Source: Sphaerochaeta pleomorpha str. Grapes
Lineage (GTDB): Bacteria; Spirochaetota; Spirochaetia; Sphaerochaetales; Sphaerochaetaceae
Reading direction: 5' to 3'
Assembly (NCBI RefSeq): GCF_000236685.1
Contig: NC_016633.1
Span: forward strand, 868,001-932,000
DNA: 64,000 nt
Every line of letters begins with the position of its first letter. Position 1 is the first letter of the stretch. Position numbers and translations under genes: made by a program. Below the pieces are notes generated by a model. The model saw nothing but the letters and a program-made list of their open reading frames with translations. It did no database searches and was not told where the DNA came from. This document shows, piece after piece, positions 16,857 through 24,958 of this stretch.

Positions 16857-18158
16857 TTATTTCTTTACTACACCAGCAGCAAGAGCCTTGTTAACAAGGG
16901 TGAAGAAGCTTGAAACATGAATTGAGGCACCACCGATATCATCGGTATGGCCTTCACTGTCCTTGTAGGAAATCTTTGCAGGATCCTGGGTGGACAGTAG
17001 ATAATTCTCGACAGCAGCTGCCTGGACATGCCATTCAGCGCTTGCCTTGCCAATTGCAACCATGCCATAAGAACCATCGGCAGAATAGGCTTTCTTGTCA
17101 TCACCATTCTCGTTTACTCCACTCCAGTTAACATTGACAATTCTGCCATTGCTCACAAACAGGGATACAGTCTCTTTCCAGCCGGTTGAGCCAAAAGCGT
17201 CCTCACTGGCAAAGTAGGTTCCATCGGCGTAGGAACCGATGGCAACAGGACCGGCTGCGAGGGCTTTCCCGACAAGGTTGGCAAACCCGCCTACATGCAC
17301 GGACACCCCTGCAATGTCATCGGTATGACCTTCATTGTCAGAATAGGAAAGCTTGGCAAAATCCTGGTTTGCAATGAGATAGGCTTCGGCTTTCTCGGCC
17401 TGAACGTACCAGTCAGCCTGGGCTCCACCGAATTTGACCATGTTATAGTTTCCGGCTTTATCGAAAGCCTTCTTATCCTGGTTGGCCATGTTCACACCAC
17501 TCCAATCGGCACCGGCTATGCGGCCATTGATAACAGTGAGTGAAACATAGTCTTTCCAGCCTGAGGAAGCATATGCTTCATCGATTGCAAAATAAACTCC
17601 GTCGGCCAGGGGCCCACGGCCGACAGGACCTGCACTGAGAGCTTTCGCGGCAAGGTTGAAAAATGCACTTACATGCACAGAAACCCCGGCAATGTCGTCG
17701 GTATGGCCTTCATTGTCCTTGTAGGTAATCTTGGCAGGGTCCTGGGTGGAAACCAAATAGGCCTCGGCTTTGGCAGCCTGTACAGACCAGTCAGCCTGGG
17801 CATTGCCAAACTTGACCATATTGTATTTTCCAGCCTTGTCAAACGTCTTTTTATCGGCACCACCGTTACTATTGACCCCGTTCCAATCTGCGGAGACAAT
17901 TTTCCCGCCCTGTACGGTAACAGTAGCGGTTTCCTTCCACCCTGAAGAGGCAAAAGCGTCATCCATTGCGAAATATATACCATCGGCATATTTGGCAGGT
18001 TCTGCCTGCTTGGCAGGCACAGGGGCTGCAACAACTTGTTTAACTACGGTCTCAGCGGCTTCCGTTTCTGACTTAACAGCTTCCTTCGAACAGCCTGTGA
18101 CCAGCAAAGCAACGGAAGAAAGCAAGACCAAACAGGTAAGCAAAGAATTCCTTTTCAT
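16857..18158 (-). CDS. Lipoprotein with three FMN-binding-type repeats (PplA-like)
   Basis: A 433-residue lipoprotein: signal with lipobox LVTGC (Cys23), an Ala/Pro/Lys linker, then three repeats of about 120 residues starting near 57, 183 and 308. Each has the pattern DGxYF, GWK, V-x-GRI or GKI, a W-x-GVN segment, YxMV, W-x-VQA, EAYL and a closing EGHTDDI. The end motif is AGVSVHV in repeats 1 and 2 and GGASIHV in repeat 3, in the place where flavinylated proteins carry SGAT-type acceptor sites. This resembles Listeria PplA, which has two such domains and carries FMN for extracellular electron transfer. The ATG at 18158 (AGGAG upstream) is preferred to GTG at 18170. Flavin attachment is inference. 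No ApbE-type transferase is in the window. Confidence 0.82.
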   Translation of the reverse strand: MKRNSLLTCLVLLSSVALLVTGCSKEAVKSETEAAETVVKQVVAAPVPAKQAEPAKYADGIYFAMDDAFASSGWKETATVTVQGGKIVSADWNGVNSNGGADKKTFDKAGKYNMVKFGNAQADWSVQAAKAEAYLVSTQDPAKITYKDNEGHTDDIAGVSVHVSAFFNLAAKALSAGPVGRGPLADGVYFAIDEAYASSGWKDYVSLTVINGRIAGADWSGVNMANQDKKAFDKAGNYNMVKFGGAQADWYVQAEKAEAYLIANQDFAKLSYSDNEGHTDDIAGVSVHVGGFANLVGKALAAGPVAIGSYADGTYFASEDAFGSTGWKETVSLFVSNGRIVNVNWSGVNENGDDKKAYSADGSYGMVAIGKASAEWHVQAAAVENYLLSTQDPAKISYKDSEGHTDDIGGASIHVSSFFTLVNKALAAGVVKK

Positions 18159-18579
18159 AATTCTAATCACTCCTAAAATATCGGTAACTTAGCCTCAGTA
18201 TAAACGCAAGTTTTGTTCCGGTACAATATGCAAGTCGCAAGTTATTCGGGAAACCGGCAACAAACAAATCTCGAATCAGGTGTTCCATATCCCTTCGATT
18301 CCCCCACCCTTGCTGTATCAATATTTGGGAAATTCGCTCCAAGAAACATATTCTTCTGAAAAAATAACTTTTTATCGATAACTCAGAACATTCGAATTGT
18401 ATTATTTCCTAGTTTTATGCTAGACTAATTTTCGGACATTGGTTGCAGGTGTGTTTCAGGCACTTTGTAAGATTTTTATAGAACAACGAATAAATATCTT
18501 TTTGCCTCACTTTCAAAGGGATACCAAGGTATAGTCATACCAAAGACTTCCCTCAGGCACGATATAAAGGAAAAGGATT
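18159..18579. promoter_or_regulatory. Divergent regulatory region between FMN-lipoprotein and NADH dehydrogenase genes
   Basis: A 421-bp spacer between two divergent genes of the same putative pathway, so it must hold both promoters. On the plus strand, TTGTAT (18397) and TAGACT (18421) are 18 bases apart, a weak promoter candidate. TTATCGATAA (18372-18381) is a perfect 10-bp palindrome. I find no FNR/CRP-type site and no small ORF that looks real. Confidence 0.4.
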
Positions 18580-20508
18580 ATGGAAAAAAAGCGTATTGTG
18601 ATACTGGGCGGAGGTTATGCTGGGGTCCATGCAGCAAAAAAACTTCACAAAGCCTTCAAGAAAATGCAGGACAAAGTAGAAATCATCCTCATTGACAGAA
18701 ACAGACATCATATACTGATGACTGAATTGCATGAAGTTGCAGGAAACCGCGTCGATGAAGAATCTGTCAAGATCTCCTATGAACGGATTTTTGCAGGGAA
18801 GATGGTAACGGTTGTCCAGGATGAAATTGAATCCATAGACTTCGAAGGCCAAAAGCTCAAGGGAAAACGCAATGTCTATGCTTATGACCAGCTGATTATT
18901 TCCACCGGAGCCGAAGCTACAGACTTCAGAATCCCCGGCGTCAAAGACCATGCCTTTTACCTGTGGAGCCTTGAAGACGCTTTGAGGATCCGCACTCATG
19001 TTGAGCAGATGGTCAAGGAAGCATCCTTCGAACCTAACAAGGAAAAGCGAGCCCAGCTGTTGACCTTCGTGGTTGCCGGCGGTGGATTTACCGGTGTTGA
19101 ACTTGTCGGGGAACTGATTGAATGGTTACCCTTGCTCTGCAAAAAATACGGTGTGGACTATTCTGAGGTAAACCTCATCAACGCAGAGGCCTTGGGAAGT
19201 ATTTTGAACATGTTGCCCGAGAAACCCAGGGCAAAAGCCGTCAAATATATGCAGAAAAAGGGTGTCAAAATCCTCCTCAATTCTTTGATTGTCAATGTCG
19301 ATGCCGATGGTTTCACCACCAAAGACGGTACGGTGTTCAAGACCAAGACCTTAATCTGGACCTGTGGTATCAAGGGTTCTGATTTCTGTGCGAACCTCCC
19401 TATTACGGAAGGCAAGCGTGGAAGAATGCAGGTTTCCGCTTTCATGCAGTGTCCAGACCATAAAAATGTCTACCTTGCAGGTGACGGACTCTGGTACCTT
19501 GAAGACAATAACCCCGTTCCTCAGATTGTCGAGGCTGCCGAACAGACAGCTGCTACCGCTGCCGAAGGCATTATCCATACAATATATGAAGAATTGGGCC
19601 TGAAGACAAAACCCGTAAAGCCGTTCAAATCGAATTTCCATGGATTCATGGTTTCCCTTGGTGGCAAATATGCAGTTTCCCATACAGGTGGATTTTCCAT
19701 GTCCGGGTTCTTCGCCCAGATGATCAAACACTTGGTCAACATGTACTACCAGGCAGGCGTCTGTGGTATAAACGGGGCTTGGACTTACTTCAAGCATGAA
19801 ATCCTCCAGATTAAAAACAAGCGGTCTCTCATCGGTGGCATGGCTGCCTACAGGGTCCCTTCCTATTGGGTAGTGTTTTTGCGCATGTACCTCGGTGTCA
19901 TGTGGCTTATCGAAGGAATCGGGAAAATCAAAGACGGTTGGCTTACCGATACTACTGGCGGTAAAGTCTATTGGGATACCGCAGCCACTGTATGGGAAGC
20001 AGGTGCCGATGCCGTCGGTGCTGCCTCAGAGCAGGTTGCAGAGGTCGCCACTGCCGCAGTCGACGGGGTCACCCAGACAGTTGCCCAGTTTGCTCCTCCT
20101 CTCATCGCCCAGCCTTTGGCCCTGTATACCTGGATCAACACGACGTTTGTTGCCCAATTCCCCTACTTCTTCCAGCTCATGATCGTATTGGCTGAGGTTG
20201 GAATCGGATTGTGTTTCATCGGAGGTCTTTTCACCTTCCCTGCAGCAATCGTTTCCCTTGGCTTGTCTATCATGTTCCTTATCGGGGCTATGGCAGGAAA
20301 GGAAATCCTCTGGTATATGGCAGTGTCCATTGTTATGCTTGGTGGTGCTGGTCGTGCATTCGGCCTCGATTACTGGGTAATGCCTTATTTGAAAAAGGTT
20401 TGGAACAAGACTCCTCTTGCCAAGAAAACCTATCTGTTCATGGATGAACCCGAGTTCACCAAAAAGCAGATGGCAAAACGGATGGCAAAACAGAAGGATC
20501 TTATTTAA
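18580..20508 (+). CDS. ndh: Type II NADH dehydrogenase with C-terminal membrane extension
   Basis: Flavoprotein that oxidises NADH and reduces quinone at the membrane. The first 420 residues are a complete NDH-2: FAD motif ILGGGYAGVHAA, NAD motif VVAGGGFTGVELVGEL, FAD motif VYLAGDGLWY and the quinone-site stretch PQIVEAAEQTA. About 220 further residues add a first hydrophobic helix (near 430), an Ala-rich amphipathic insert, and three or four TM helices resembling DoxX proteins. Ordinary NDH-2 enzymes stop near 400-430 residues. A C-terminal TM extension is a known mark of the Listeria Ndh2 that serves extracellular electron transfer. AAAGGA precedes the ATG. The polyprenyl synthase follows after five bases. 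Confidence 0.93.
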   Translation: MEKKRIVILGGGYAGVHAAKKLHKAFKKMQDKVEIILIDRNRHHILMTELHEVAGNRVDEESVKISYERIFAGKMVTVVQDEIESIDFEGQKLKGKRNVYAYDQLIISTGAEATDFRIPGVKDHAFYLWSLEDALRIRTHVEQMVKEASFEPNKEKRAQLLTFVVAGGGFTGVELVGELIEWLPLLCKKYGVDYSEVNLINAEALGSILNMLPEKPRAKAVKYMQKKGVKILLNSLIVNVDADGFTTKDGTVFKTKTLIWTCGIKGSDFCANLPITEGKRGRMQVSAFMQCPDHKNVYLAGDGLWYLEDNNPVPQIVEAAEQTAATAAEGIIHTIYEELGLKTKPVKPFKSNFHGFMVSLGGKYAVSHTGGFSMSGFFAQMIKHLVNMYYQAGVCGINGAWTYFKHEILQIKNKRSLIGGMAAYRVPSYWVVFLRMYLGVMWLIEGIGKIKDGWLTDTTGGKVYWDTAATVWEAGADAVGAASEQVAEVATAAVDGVTQTVAQFAPPLIAQPLALYTWINTTFVAQFPYFFQLMIVLAEVGIGLCFIGGLFTFPAAIVSLGLSIMFLIGAMAGKEILWYMAVSIVMLGGAGRAFGLDYWVMPYLKKVWNKTPLAKKTYLFMDEPEFTKKQMAKRMAKQKDLI

Positions 20509-20513
20509 GCCAT

Positions 20514-21503
20514 ATGAATGATTTCTGGAATGATGAAAAAGATATCCAAACAGAATTGGAACTTGTACATGATTTGATTATCAGCACCGTGGATAAAGCC
20601 CAGGGCTTTATCCGACCGGTGCTGCATTCACATGTAAAAACACAAGGAAAACTACTTCGGCCTGCTTTGGTTCTCATTACCTCCAACCTAAGCGGAGAGA
20701 CAGACCGAAACCAAGCTGTTCGTATAGCAAGTGTACTTGAATTCATACACCTAGCTTCACTTGTCCATGACGATATAATCGACTCTGCCCAGAAACGGAG
20801 GGGGAACCTTACTGTTTTTGCACAGGTCGGGGCAAAACAAGCAGTGCTTGCAGGGGATTACCTGCTTGCCTGCGCCATGTCGTTGCTCACAGGTAAAGAA
20901 GCGGATATGGACAATGTAGTCGTTTCCAATGCTTTGGTAAGATTGTGTGAAAGCGAGTTGAACCAAGATGCCGGCCAAGGCAATTTTTTCATCTCTGAAA
21001 GGGAATATTTCAAGCGCATCGCTGGAAAGACAGCCTCGCTATTCGCCTTGAGCTGTTATGCCGGTTCCTCGACTGCAAAACTCCCAAGGGAACTGAGAAA
21101 AAGATGCCATCGCATAGGATATTCTTTGGGAATGGCCTTCCAGATCCAAGATGACATTCTTGACTTTACCGGAAGCGAGTCAAAACTCGGGAAAACCATC
21201 GGCAATGACCTGAGGTGTGGGATCCCCACCCTTCCTTTGATTCTTGCCCTGAAGACGGAGAACGAAAAAAGCACTCTGGAGCGTCCTCTCCATGATTTGC
21301 TTGCAAAAAACAAATCTCTTTCGGCTTCTGCGACCAAAAAGGCCGTTTCCCTGGTACTGAGTCTCGGTGGCGTAGAGCAGGCAAAAGTTGTAGCAGACAG
21401 GTATGGAAACAGAGCGCTAAATGACATACAATCGTTACAACACGAGAAGGTAGAAAAACAACTTTCTTCCCTTTTCGAAAAATTATCCATACGATCGAGA
21501 TAG
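20514..21503 (+). CDS. Polyprenyl diphosphate synthase (long-chain, quinone side chain)
   Basis: Trans-prenyl synthase of 329 residues that extends farnesyl or geranylgeranyl diphosphate with isopentenyl units. The first Asp-rich motif is DDIID (86-90) preceded by FIHLASLVH, the second is DDILD (213-217); GKLLRP (45-50) and the basic residues after the first motif are also present. Small residues before the first motif (LAS) fit a long product such as the quinone tail. Five bases separate it from the NADH dehydrogenase stop, so the two are co-transcribed. With the UbiA at 14457 it would supply and attach the tail, as DmkB and DmkA do in Listeria. Confidence 0.92.
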   Translation: MNDFWNDEKDIQTELELVHDLIISTVDKAQGFIRPVLHSHVKTQGKLLRPALVLITSNLSGETDRNQAVRIASVLEFIHLASLVHDDIIDSAQKRRGNLTVFAQVGAKQAVLAGDYLLACAMSLLTGKEADMDNVVVSNALVRLCESELNQDAGQGNFFISEREYFKRIAGKTASLFALSCYAGSSTAKLPRELRKRCHRIGYSLGMAFQIQDDILDFTGSESKLGKTIGNDLRCGIPTLPLILALKTENEKSTLERPLHDLLAKNKSLSASATKKAVSLVLSLGGVEQAKVVADRYGNRALNDIQSLQHEKVEKQLSSLFEKLSIRSR

Positions 21504-21514
21504 GAATTACCATA

Positions 21515-21784
21515 ATGCAAGATACAACGGAACCTACTATCGAAGAGGTAGTCTTCCATGAATCATTTGAAACTACGCTACAATTTTTACAGCATAGGGC
21601 AGAGAAAGACCATTTGACCCTCACCGATATTGAGGGGGAACTCCACCACCTCACTATCTATGAAGGCCAAGACTGGGGAGGCAGAGGGGAAATAAAAAAC
21701 TCCGAAATCCAAGGCCAGGTATATGCCTATATTGAATTCATCCAACGAATGAAAAAAAGCATGGAAGCAAAACCCTCTATCTAG
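21515..21784 (+). CDS. Small protein of unknown function (89 aa)
   Basis: I do not recognise this family. A TAGGA site precedes the ATG, it starts 11 bases after the polyprenyl synthase stop, and a strong terminator covers its stop codon, so it is very probably the third gene of the ndh operon. It is soluble, acidic in the first half (TTEPTIEEVVFHESFE), with a WGGRGE turn and a basic C-terminal helix (IEFIQRMKKSMEAK). No Cys, no signal peptide, no TM segment. The context suggests a link to quinone or NADH metabolism. Confidence 0.7.
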   Translation: MQDTTEPTIEEVVFHESFETTLQFLQHRAEKDHLTLTDIEGELHHLTIYEGQDWGGRGEIKNSEIQGQVYAYIEFIQRMKKSMEAKPSI

Positions 21785-21794
21785 AGGGTTTTTT
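21769..21794 (+). terminator. Intrinsic terminator of the ndh operon
   Basis: AACCCTCTA (21771-21779) pairs with TAGAGGGTT (21782-21790), extended by A-T pairs, and six T follow on the plus strand. It overlaps the stop codons of both convergent genes. Confidence 0.85.
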
Positions 21795-22986
21795 CACCTT
21801 CCAGGTTTCTCAACGAAGATATTTCCTCAGTCACTTCAAGGACTCCCAGGTACTCTTTTTCTGCGTTTCTCACTGCAAAGTAACGGATAAGGACAAACTT
21901 CCCTCCCCTTTGCAACCAGAAAGATTCAGCGTCTTTTTTCCCTTCCTTGAATTCCTGAATCAGTTTTTCGACTACCTTGAGACTCTTTGGGGGGTGACAG
22001 TTTGCAACCTCTCTGCCAATAATGCTGCGTGTGCGGGGAAACACCCGCTCCTTTCCCTCTGAGAAATAGCTAACCTTGTCATCCTTGCCTACAAAGGTAA
22101 TATCACAAGGAAGGGAATTGAGCACGCATTCCAGTTCTTCTGTGGCAAAGGATCCACTGGGCAAACCTATCTGCCCTCTTTCTGTCACTTCCTCTGGTTC
22201 CCCACCAAGGCTTGCATTCCAACGATACCAGGCAACTGCATCCGAGGGGGAAGCCCCTTCGATGCCTCCGTTGAAACAGAAACCAATCTCAGGGCTGTCC
22301 TTTGCGACGGTCACCCAAGCCTTTTCGTCAAGCTTTTCCATAAGGAGCGGCATCAGGATGGTATTTTCTTTGGTCACCATGCTCTGTATCTTTGCAATTA
22401 GTTCATCGAGTACCGAAAGTTCGTCAATGCCGCCTTGGGAAAATCCAATCATCAGCTTTTTCCAAAGTCCCCTGATTTCATCATCGACCCCCCACATTAC
22501 CTTAGGAGGGGCTGTCACCCCCGCAGCCTCAAGATAGGGGAACAACAGGTTTTCCTTTCTCAGGTAGTGTACATGCAACTTCGTCAGTTCCTTGACGGCT
22601 TCCACGAGTCTTTCCTTGCTGGCACTATCTGGGTGTTCGCTATATGCCATTTTTGCAGGAAAGACTTGTTTCTCCAAAAACTGCAACAGACCTTCATTTT
22701 CTTTGATGAACACAAAGGCAGGATGGCCTTTTACGGTAGAAACATCCTTTTTTGTTTGGTTTTTTTCAACGGAACCCTCAAAAACAGAGGCATGTACGTC
22801 GCACAGTTTCTGGATCTCCTCGACTTTCAAGCCCTTTTCGATCAGTTGACGTTCAGCTTCTGCGATTTCTTCCGCAGCAACCCCGGAAAAGTGTTCCAAA
22901 AACAGTTTTCTGGCTTCCTCGACAGACACTCCTGCATGCAACTGCCTAATGATGTCTTTGAGCACTCTCATTTTTTCAGCGTTCAC
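21781..22986 (-). CDS. DUF438 protein: hemerythrin-like domain plus PAS domain
   Basis: About 401 residues in three parts: an N-terminal DUF438 helical domain (MRVLKDIIRQLHAGVSVEEARKLF, of which the core is LKDIIRQLHAG), a hemerythrin-like HHE domain (GHPAFVFIKENEGLL through the YLRKENLLFPYLE helix) and a C-terminal PAS domain (SLPCDITFVGKDDKVSYF to YLGVLEVTEEIS). Such proteins are thought to sense oxygen or NO through a diiron or haem centre. I choose the GTG at 22986, because AGGAG lies eight bases upstream; an in-frame TTG at 23004 would precede that site. Fourteen bases separate it from the flavodiiron gene, so the two form an operon for oxygen/NO handling. Confidence 0.85.
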   Translation of the reverse strand: MNAEKMRVLKDIIRQLHAGVSVEEARKLFLEHFSGVAAEEIAEAERQLIEKGLKVEEIQKLCDVHASVFEGSVEKNQTKKDVSTVKGHPAFVFIKENEGLLQFLEKQVFPAKMAYSEHPDSASKERLVEAVKELTKLHVHYLRKENLLFPYLEAAGVTAPPKVMWGVDDEIRGLWKKLMIGFSQGGIDELSVLDELIAKIQSMVTKENTILMPLLMEKLDEKAWVTVAKDSPEIGFCFNGGIEGASPSDAVAWYRWNASLGGEPEEVTERGQIGLPSGSFATEELECVLNSLPCDITFVGKDDKVSYFSEGKERVFPRTRSIIGREVANCHPPKSLKVVEKLIQEFKEGKKDAESFWLQRGGKFVLIRYFAVRNAEKEYLGVLEVTEEISSLRNLEGEKTL

Positions 22987-23000
22987 TGTGTACGCTCCTT

Positions 23001-24188
23001 TCAAAGGCCTAGGGCTTCGGCAAAAGCCTTGGCCTTTTCAAAATCCGACAACCGAGGATTCCAGTTGCATTTTATTTCCGGTTCGACGACCGAAAACCCC
23101 GCTTTTTCAAGTTTTTCCCGTAACACCTTGTTCCCTTCGCCCGACCAGCCATAACAACCAAAAACCCCTGCTTTTTTGTTTTTAAATTGCAACTCTTCCA
23201 AGAAACAAATCCAGCCACCGACCGAGGAAAGTACATTGCCTCCCACCGTGGGGGACCCCAGCGCTATAGCCTTGGAACGAAACACCTCAGTCATGATCTC
23301 ATTTTTATCTGACTTGGAGATATTATATAGTTTGACTGTAAGGGAGGGGTCTGTATGTTGGAGTGCATCGGCGATTGCATGGGCCAAGGCCATCGTCCCA
23401 TTCCACATAGTGTCATAGATTACGGTAACCTGGTTTTCCTGGTAAGCGTCAGACCATCTCTGGTATTTTTCGACAATCTGCAAAGGATTTTCTCTCCAGA
23501 TTGCTCCATGGCTCGGGGCAATGATATCGATGGGGAGGTTGAGCGAGAGTATTTCCACCAGCTTCCTTTTGGCAAAGGCGGCAAAGGGCGTAAGGATGTT
23601 TGCATAATATTTCATGGCTTCATGATCGAGAAGACAGGTATCGGCCTTGTCATTGAAAAGGCCTTCCACTGCATAATGTTGCCCAAAGGCATCATTGGAG
23701 AAGAGTATGTTGTCGCCTGTAAGGTATGTGGCCATGCTATCCGGCCAATGCAACATCTTCATTTCGACGAAAACCAGCTTCTTGTTGTTTCCGATGTCTA
23801 AAGAATCTCCGGTTTTAACTACATGGAAGTTCCAATCTTCCCTATGATACTGGCCTGTAAGTGATTTGACTGCATTAGCGGTACAATAGATGGGGGTATT
23901 TGGAATTTCCTTGAGCAACGCGGGGAGAGAACCGCTGTGATCGACTTCGCCGTGGTTTGCCACGATGCAATCAATGGAAGAAAGATCAATTTCCTTTTTC
24001 AGATTATCGATGAACTCAGTACTATGAGGTTCCCATACAGTATCGATGAGTACAGTCTTTTCCTCTTGGATCAGATAGGCATTCTGGCTGGATCCATTCT
24101 TGATCGAGTAATCGGAACCGTGAAAAGACTCAAGCTCCCAGTCTAATTTTCCTACCCAAGTAACATTGTTTTTAACATTCGTCCCCAT
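23001..24188 (-). CDS. fprA: Flavodiiron protein FprA (A-type flavoprotein, O2/NO reductase)
   Basis: Reduces O2 to water or NO to N2O in anaerobes. 395 residues. The N-terminal metallo-beta-lactamase-like domain has the full diiron ligand set His79, Glu81, Asp83, His84 (ANHGEVDHSG), His147, Asp166 and His227. The C-terminal flavodoxin domain starts at VTVIYDTMWNGTMALA and includes SPTVGGNVLSSVGG. No rubredoxin or NADH-reductase domain is fused, so separate electron donors are required. GGAGG lies eight bases before the ATG. Operon with the downstream DUF438 protein. Confidence 0.95.
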   Translation of the reverse strand: MGTNVKNNVTWVGKLDWELESFHGSDYSIKNGSSQNAYLIQEEKTVLIDTVWEPHSTEFIDNLKKEIDLSSIDCIVANHGEVDHSGSLPALLKEIPNTPIYCTANAVKSLTGQYHREDWNFHVVKTGDSLDIGNNKKLVFVEMKMLHWPDSMATYLTGDNILFSNDAFGQHYAVEGLFNDKADTCLLDHEAMKYYANILTPFAAFAKRKLVEILSLNLPIDIIAPSHGAIWRENPLQIVEKYQRWSDAYQENQVTVIYDTMWNGTMALAHAIADALQHTDPSLTVKLYNISKSDKNEIMTEVFRSKAIALGSPTVGGNVLSSVGGWICFLEELQFKNKKAGVFGCYGWSGEGNKVLREKLEKAGFSVVEPEIKCNWNPRLSDFEKAKAFAEALGL

Positions 24189-24267
24189 GCTCTAATCCTC
24201 CATGTTCTTTACATAAGAATACTAAGATGAAAGGACTTGAAATCAGGATTGCCATTGATACAAGACC

Positions 24268-24295
24268 TTCAACCAAGGGGCCTCCCTTGGTTGAA
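24268..24295 (-). terminator. Strong hairpin after the CBS-domain gene
   Basis: TTCAACCAAGGG (24268-24279) and CCCTTGGTTGAA (24284-24295) are perfect inverse complements with a 4-base loop. It lies 25 bp past the CBS gene stop and about 80 bp before the flavodiiron start. The T-run after it is poor, so it may be a terminator or an RNA-stability element. Confidence 0.55.
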
Positions 24296-24320
24296 TTACT
24301 CTGTACCTGCCCGCCCTGTG

Positions 24321-24764
24321 TTAATAGGGGTTGGTAATAAAGTGTTCCAGTTGATCTATCTGGAAATCCCTTTCCTCGAGGGCTGCCTTGACCACATCGC
24401 CGATGGAAATCATGCCTACGACCTTGTCGTCTTCCATGACGGGAAGGTGGCGAAACCTTCCGGCAGTCATGAGCTGAAGGCAATCTTCCAGACTCTGGTG
24501 CGGCTTCACATAGGTTACCCCTTTTGTCATGACCTCGGAAATTTTAATGGCCGCCGTATTTAGATGTTCGGTCTTCCTGGAAAAATGTTTGACAATATCG
24601 CGTTCAGACAGAATTCCCTTGATTGCTCCCCTTTCATCAAGCACGAGCAGGGCACCGATTTTGTGTTCGGTCAATTGCAAAAGTGCATGAGATAGTGTGT
24701 CATCGGGTTTTATACTGAAAACTTTACTTCCCTTCTGGTCAAGAATCGATTGTACATTTGCCAT
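24321..24764 (-). CDS. Tandem CBS-domain protein
   Basis: A 147-residue cytoplasmic protein made of two CBS domains (residues about 5-60 and 75-135), which usually bind adenine nucleotides and regulate a partner. The first has LLVLDERGAIKGILSERDIVKHF, whose core IKGILSERDIVKHF is classic; the second has LPVMEDDKVVGMISIGDVVK. The ATG at 24764 follows AGGAGG; an in-frame extension to 24791 lacks homology. No effector domain is attached. Similar stand-alone proteins are common and their partners are mostly unknown. It is separated from its neighbours by hairpins on both sides. Confidence 0.92.
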   Translation of the reverse strand: MANVQSILDQKGSKVFSIKPDDTLSHALLQLTEHKIGALLVLDERGAIKGILSERDIVKHFSRKTEHLNTAAIKISEVMTKGVTYVKPHQSLEDCLQLMTAGRFRHLPVMEDDKVVGMISIGDVVKAALEERDFQIDQLEHFITNPY

Positions 24765-24895
24765 AAAATTCCTCCTATGATTGGAAAACAACCTGTATCC
24801 TATAAAAAGGGTAGCTCACAGCGTGCGAATTCGCAAGGAAATAATCGGAATTTACGCCAGATAGGGGGATGAGCTCAATGAATTTGCAAGGACCT

Positions 24896-24935
24896 AAAAG
24901 CCTGGCCCGATCTCTTGAAAAAAATTGGGCCGGCC
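24896..24935 (-). terminator. Intrinsic terminator of the arsR-acr3 operon
   Basis: On the minus strand GCCGGCCC pairs with GGGCC-A-GGC (one bulged base), and TTTT follows. It lies 24 bp past the acr3 stop. Confidence 0.75.
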
Positions 24936-24958
24936 AAAAGGGCGTATCATGCACGCTT

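Noticed and set aside
18372-18381. Palindrome TTATCGATAA as an operator for the electron-transfer genes
   Set aside because: Ten bases of A+T-rich palindrome are expected by chance in a spacer of this size; noted only in the region entry.
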